Shown: positions 60,374 through 64,000 of the stretch, one piece after another | Layout of the letters: every line of letters begins with the position of its first letter | Numbering within the stretch: the stretch's first letter is position 1 | Assembly (NCBI RefSeq): GCF_014649775.1 | Contig: NZ_BMTR01000027.1 | Span: forward strand, 1 to 64,000 | From: Streptomyces longisporoflavus | GTDB taxonomy: Bacteria; Actinomycetota; Actinomycetes; Streptomycetales; Streptomycetaceae | Reading direction: 5' to 3' | DNA length: 64,000 nt | Made by a program: the position numbers and the translations under genes | Notes under the pieces: model-generated | The model's database searches: none | What the model was told of the DNA's origin: nothing | Seen by the model: only the letters and a program-made list of their open reading frames with translations

Positions 60374-61297
60374 CTAGACGGTCAGGCCGCGCACCAGCAG
60401 ATCGAGCAGCGCGCAGACGAACAGCGCGATACCGATAAAGCCGTTGACCTGGAAGAAGGCGCGGTTGAGCCGGGAAAGGTCGTGCGGCTTCACGAGGGAG
60501 TGCTCGTACAGGAACGCGCCCGCGACGATCGCGAGGCCGAGCCAGAGGAACGGGCCCGCGCCGGTGTCGGCGGCGTACCAGACGAACAGCGCGGTGGTCA
60601 CCAGGTGGCAGCCGCGCGCTCCCCAGATGGCGGCGGGGATGCCGAACCGCGCGGGCACCGACTTCACGCCCACCTCACGGTCCGTCTCCACGTCCTGGCA
60701 GGCGTAGATCAGGTCGAAGCCGCCGATCCAGACGCCGACCGCGAGGCCGAGGATGACCGCCTGCCAGGACCACTCGCCGGTGACCGCGATCCAGGCGCCG
60801 ATCGGACCGATCGCCTGGGCGAGGCCGAGGATCGCCTGCGGGAAGTTCGTGAACCGCTTGCCGTACGGATAGACGACCATCGGGATCACCGCGACGGGCG
60901 CGAGCGCCAGGCACAGCGGGTTGAGCAGCGCGGCGGCGCCCAGGAACACGACGACCGCGATCAGCGCGCCGGTCCAGGCGGACTTCACCGAGACGGCGCC
61001 CGTGACGAGCTCGCGGTGCGCGGTCCTCGGGTTACGGGCGTCGATCTCCCGGTCGATGATCCGGTTCGCGGCCATGGCGAACGTCCGCAGGCCCACCATG
61101 CAGATCGTGACCAGGAGCAGCCGCCCCCAGTGGATGTTCTCGTCCAGCTGGAACATCGCGGTCAGGGCCGCGATGTAGGCGAAGGGCAGGGCGAACACCG
61201 AGTGCTCGATCATGACGAGGCGCAGGAACGCCTTGACCTTGCCGGGCGGCGCGGGCTCGGGCCCGAAGAGTTCCGGGGTCGCTGAATCAGCACTCAT
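60374..61297 (-). CDS. mqnP: UbiA-family prenyltransferase of the futalosine pathway
   Basis: 307 residues from ATG 61297, two bases after the ubiD-type stop. Two Asp-rich motifs bind the prenyl diphosphate: NRIIDREIDARN and DVETDREVG. About eight to nine membrane helices follow. It prenylates 1,4-dihydroxy-6-naphthoate or its carboxylated form, in line with its place between ubiD and ubiX. The symbol follows the family name used for the futalosine prenyltransferase. Confidence 0.9.
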   Translation of the reverse strand: MSADSATPELFGPEPAPPGKVKAFLRLVMIEHSVFALPFAYIAALTAMFQLDENIHWGRLLLVTICMVGLRTFAMAANRIIDREIDARNPRTAHRELVTGAVSVKSAWTGALIAVVVFLGAAALLNPLCLALAPVAVIPMVVYPYGKRFTNFPQAILGLAQAIGPIGAWIAVTGEWSWQAVILGLAVGVWIGGFDLIYACQDVETDREVGVKSVPARFGIPAAIWGARGCHLVTTALFVWYAADTGAGPFLWLGLAIVAGAFLYEHSLVKPHDLSRLNRAFFQVNGFIGIALFVCALLDLLVRGLTV

Positions 61298-61299
61298 CT

Positions 61300-62757
61300 T
61301 TAGAGCCCGTACTCCTTCCAGCGGCGGTCGACCTTCGACGCCGTCTCCGGGTCGGACTCGACCATGTTCGGCCAGCCCCCGTCCCGGGTGTATCCCTCCT
61401 CGGGCAGCTTCTTCGTCGCGTCGATGCCCGCCTTGCCGCCCCAGAACTGCTGGTAGGAGGCGTGGTCGAGGTGGTCGACGGGACCTTCGGCCACCGTCAG
61501 GTCGCGCGCGTAGTCGGTGTTGCCGAGCGCGCGCCAGGACACTTCGTGCAGGTCGTGGACGTCACAGTCCTTGTCCACGACCACGATCAGTTTCGTCAGG
61601 GACATCATGTGCGCGCCCCAGATGGCGTGCATGACCTTCTGCGCGTGCTTCGGGTACTTCTTGTCGATCGAGACGATCGCGCAGTTGTGGAAGCCGCCGG
61701 ACTCCGGCAGGTGGTAGTCGACGATGTCCGGGACGATCACCTTGAGCAGCGGCAGGAAGAAGCGCTCGGTGGCGCGGCCGAGGGGGCCGTCCTCCGTGGG
61801 CGGGCGGCCGACCACGATCGACTGGAGCAGCGGACGCTTCCGCATCGTCACGCAGTCGATCTTCAGCGCCGGGAAGTCCTCCTGCGGCGTGTAGAAGCCG
61901 GTGTGGTCGCCGAAGGGGCCCTCTGGGAGCATCTCGCCCGGCTCCAGCCAGCCCTCGATGACGACCTCGGCGTGCGCGGGCACCTGGAGCGGGACCGTCT
62001 TGCAGTCGACCATCTCCACGCGCTTGCCCTGGATGAACCCGGCCAGCATGTACTCGTCCATGTCGCCGGGCAGCGGCGCGGTCGAGGCGTACGTGACGGC
62101 GGGCGGGCAGCCGAAGGCGATCGCCACGGGGAGCTTCTCGCCCCTGCGGGCGGCCACCTGGTAGTGGTTGCGGCTGTCCTTGTGGATCTGCCAGTGCATG
62201 CCGATGGTGCGCTTGTCGTGGCGCTGGAGGCGGTACAGGCCGAGGTTGCGCACCCCGGTGTCGGGGTCCTTGGTGTGGGTCAGGCCCAGGTTGAAGAAGG
62301 AGCCGCCGTCCTCGGGCCAGGTGAAGAGCGCGGGCAGCTTCTCCAGGTCGACGTCGTCGCCGGTGAGCACGACCTCCTGCACGGGCGCGTTGTCGGACTT
62401 CACCTTCTTCGGCGGTACGTGCGTCATCGCGCCGAGCTTCCCGAAGGCCTCGCGCACCCCGACGAAGCCGTGCGGCAGCTCCGGCTTGAGAAGGCCGCCG
62501 ATCTTGTCGCTGATCTCGGCGTACGACTTCAGGCCGAGCGCCTTCAACAGGCGCCGGTCCGTCCCGTACACGTTCATGGCCAGGGGCATCGCCGAGCCCT
62601 TGACGTTCTCGAAGAGGAGCGCGGGGCCGCCGGACTTCTGCACCCGGTCGGTGATCTCGCCGACCTCCAGATACGGATCGACCTCGGCCTTGATGCGCTT
62701 GAGATCGCCCTCGCGCTCCAGTGCACGGAGCAGGGAGCGAAGATCGTCATAAGCCAT
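61300..62757 (-). CDS. UbiD-type decarboxylase of menaquinone biosynthesis
   Basis: 485 residues from ATG 62757. The family core includes RNLGLYRLQRHDKRTIGMHWQIHKDSRNHYQ, VEPGEMLPEGPFGDHTGFYTP-like (LEPGEMLPEGPFGDHTGFYTPQEDF) with the conserved E-x-P-x-G-x-x-x-x active-site run, and KYPKHAQKVMHAIWG. It decarboxylates the prenylated naphthoate using prenylated FMN. First gene of the ubiD-ubiA-ubiX operon. Homologues in this position are linked to the futalosine pathway. Confidence 0.92.
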   Translation of the reverse strand: MAYDDLRSLLRALEREGDLKRIKAEVDPYLEVGEITDRVQKSGGPALLFENVKGSAMPLAMNVYGTDRRLLKALGLKSYAEISDKIGGLLKPELPHGFVGVREAFGKLGAMTHVPPKKVKSDNAPVQEVVLTGDDVDLEKLPALFTWPEDGGSFFNLGLTHTKDPDTGVRNLGLYRLQRHDKRTIGMHWQIHKDSRNHYQVAARRGEKLPVAIAFGCPPAVTYASTAPLPGDMDEYMLAGFIQGKRVEMVDCKTVPLQVPAHAEVVIEGWLEPGEMLPEGPFGDHTGFYTPQEDFPALKIDCVTMRKRPLLQSIVVGRPPTEDGPLGRATERFFLPLLKVIVPDIVDYHLPESGGFHNCAIVSIDKKYPKHAQKVMHAIWGAHMMSLTKLIVVVDKDCDVHDLHEVSWRALGNTDYARDLTVAEGPVDHLDHASYQQFWGGKAGIDATKKLPEEGYTRDGGWPNMVESDPETASKVDRRWKEYGL

Positions 62758-62845
62758 GCGTTCCAGTATCGGTCACCGGCTACCCTGGCCCCGTCACCGG
62801 GGCCCGTACGCCGCCCTTCCTTCGTCGCTTGGGGAATCGCGCAAC

Positions 62846-63169
62846 ATGCTCAGGTATCTGCCCTTCCTGCTGGTTCTGGCCGTATGGATCTACGCCTTCA
62901 TCGATGTCCTGAACACTCCGGAGAAGGAGATCAGGCATCTGCCGAAGGTGATCTGGGTCATCATCGTGCTGCTCTTCGGCGAGGTTCTCCTCGGTCCGAT
63001 CGCCTGGTTCGCCACGGGCAAGGTGCGCAAGACCTCCGCCGCCGGAGGTGGTCCGCGCGCCGGGCGCGGCGGACAGTGGGTGGCACCGGACGACAACCCC
63101 GAGTTCCTCAAGTCCCTCAGGGACGAGGACCCGGACGGCAAGAAGCGGGACAAGGGCACTGACGGCTGA
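62846..63169 (+). CDS. PLDc_N-type small membrane protein
   Basis: 107 residues from ATG 62846 with GGGGA upstream. Two membrane helices (YLPFLLVLAVWIYAFIDVL and VIWVIIVLLFGEVLLGPIAWFATG) form the phospholipase D-nuclease N-terminal domain without any nuclease part. A polar tail ends KKRDKGTDG. Its stop overlaps the LysR start (TGATG). Divergent from the ubiD-type gene. Confidence 0.88.
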   Translation: MLRYLPFLLVLAVWIYAFIDVLNTPEKEIRHLPKVIWVIIVLLFGEVLLGPIAWFATGKVRKTSAAGGGPRAGRGGQWVAPDDNPEFLKSLRDEDPDGKKRDKGTDG

Positions 63170-64000
63170 TGGAACTACGGCTGCTCGTCACCTTCGAGAA
63201 AGTCGCGACCGTGCTCAGCTTCACGCAGGCCGCGGCCGAGCTGAAGTACGCCCAGTCAAGCGTCACCAGCCAGATCCGCTCCCTGGAGTCCTCGCTGGGC
63301 ACCGAGCTCTTCGACCGGCTCGGCAGCCGCATCCGGCTCACGGACGCGGGTGAGCGCCTGCTGCCCTACGCCCGGCAGATCATCGAGCTGACGGACGAGG
63401 CGCGGGCCGCGGTCGTCGGCGCCGATGAGCCGGCCGGCGCGATCGCCGTCGGCACGATGGAGTCGCTGACCTCCTACCGGCTGCCGCCGCTGCTCGAACT
63501 CTTCCACCACCGCTACCCCGGTGTGCAGCTCTCGCTGCGCCCCACTCTGGGCGACGAGACACGCCAGGCGCTGCGGCAGGGCACGTACGACGTCGGGTTC
63601 CTCATGGAGCGGGAGACGGAGCACGCGGGCCTGGAGACCGAGGTCCTGGCCGAGGAGCCGCTGGTCCTGGTCTGCGCGCCGACCCATCCGCTGGCCGCGC
63701 ACGGGGCGGACTCGCTCGCCACGGGCGATCTGGCGGCGGTGCAGCTGGTCGGCACGGAGCCCGGCTGCCCCTACCGGGATCTGTTCGAGGACGAGCTGCG
63801 GGTGCGCAACGGCGCGCCGCCGCCCTTCATGGAGTTCGGCACGATCGAGGCCACCAAGCGAGGTGTCGCCGGTGGCCTCGGGGTGGCGCTGCTGCCGCGG
63901 ATGGCGGTGCGCGAGGAGCTGTCCTCGGGGGTCCTCGTCGCTCTGCCGTGGGAGCCGCCGTTCGTCCTGCACACGCAGCTCGCGTGGCGGGCGGGGAAGC
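63169..64000 (+). CDS. LysR-family transcriptional regulator (cut by window end)
   Basis: The frame from ATG 63169 is open to the window end, 277 residues. The helix-turn-helix is SFTQAAAELKYAQSSVTSQIRSLESSLGTELFDRLGSRIRLT. The effector domain begins GAIAVGTMESLTSYRLPPLLELFHHRYPGV and includes GVAGGLGVALLPRMAV. Translationally coupled to the PLDc_N gene. Target genes cannot be read from the window. Confidence 0.9.
   Translation, partial: MELRLLVTFEKVATVLSFTQAAAELKYAQSSVTSQIRSLESSLGTELFDRLGSRIRLTDAGERLLPYARQIIELTDEARAAVVGADEPAGAIAVGTMESLTSYRLPPLLELFHHRYPGVQLSLRPTLGDETRQALRQGTYDVGFLMERETEHAGLETEVLAEEPLVLVCAPTHPLAAHGADSLATGDLAAVQLVGTEPGCPYRDLFEDELRVRNGAPPPFMEFGTIEATKRGVAGGLGVALLPRMAVREELSSGVLVALPWEPPFVLHTQLAWRAGK

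Noticed and set aside
61462-63162. 566-residue plus-strand open frame
   Set aside because: Antisense to the ubiD-type gene, then runs into the PLDc_N gene in the wrong frame.

Overview
The window is high-GC actinobacterial DNA with abundant GTG starts, mycothiol-type enzymes, an AICE-like integrated element, WXG100 proteins and futalosine-pathway menaquinone genes. The gene order matches a conserved Streptomyces chromosome-core neighbourhood: FtsK/EssC-like ATPase, Ser/Thr kinase, mqnA, cold-shock gene, then mqnE, AsnC-type regulator, ubiX, ubiA, ubiD and PLDc_N. Assignment to Streptomyces or a close relative is inference from this order.

Region 1 (1-22.7 kb) is a large type VII (ESX/WXG100)-like secretion locus of the EssC type. 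A 1574-residue FHA-transmembrane-FtsK ATPase (17927-22651) is divergent from a WXG100 operon (17537 down to 13330). Around it are further WXG100-like proteins, three proteins with a shared T7SS-type N-terminus (one cut by the window edge), several small paralogues of unknown function, and two paralogous membrane proteins with secreted N-terminal domains and a cytoplasmic Cys-containing C-terminal domain. No EccB, EccD, EccE or mycosin homologue was seen. A convergent receptor-type Ser/Thr kinase (24376-22718) follows and could supply phospho-ligands for the FHA domain.

Region 2 (24.5-45.3 kb) holds mqnA, a cold-shock gene with a hairpin in its leader, an XRE-cupin regulator divergent from azlCD, two AMP-forming acyl-CoA ligases, two AraC-type regulators, a secreted LIP-family lipase, a DHA2-type MFS exporter with a divergent XRE regulator, a secreted tripeptidyl-aminopeptidase-type hydrolase, and a lipid set (fadA2-like thiolase, long FabG4-like reductase, HtdX-like MaoC dehydratase, TetR regulator) with a paired GTAANNTTAC operator.

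Region 3 (about 45.6-54.9 kb) is an integrated element of about 9.3 kb: large serine integrase, RepSA-type initiator (frameshifted), two small transfer-type proteins, an FtsK/Tra translocase and a regulator that both lost their 5' ends at one junction, and an AT-richer cargo made of a nuclease-methyltransferase fusion plus a specificity subunit. It entered the 3' end of a DAACS-family symporter gene and restored the gene with its own diverged 3' end and terminator; the displaced chromosomal 3' end remains at the left boundary. The symporter is preceded by a Cys-rich leader peptide ORF, pointing to cystine/sulfur control.

Region 4 (56.5-64 kb) is core chromosome: DUF4229 protein, GNAT acetyltransferase, mqnE, an Lrp/AsnC regulator, a 42-residue conserved-looking small protein, the ubiX-ubiA(mqnP)-ubiD operon of the late futalosine pathway, a PLDc_N membrane protein and a LysR regulator cut by the window end.
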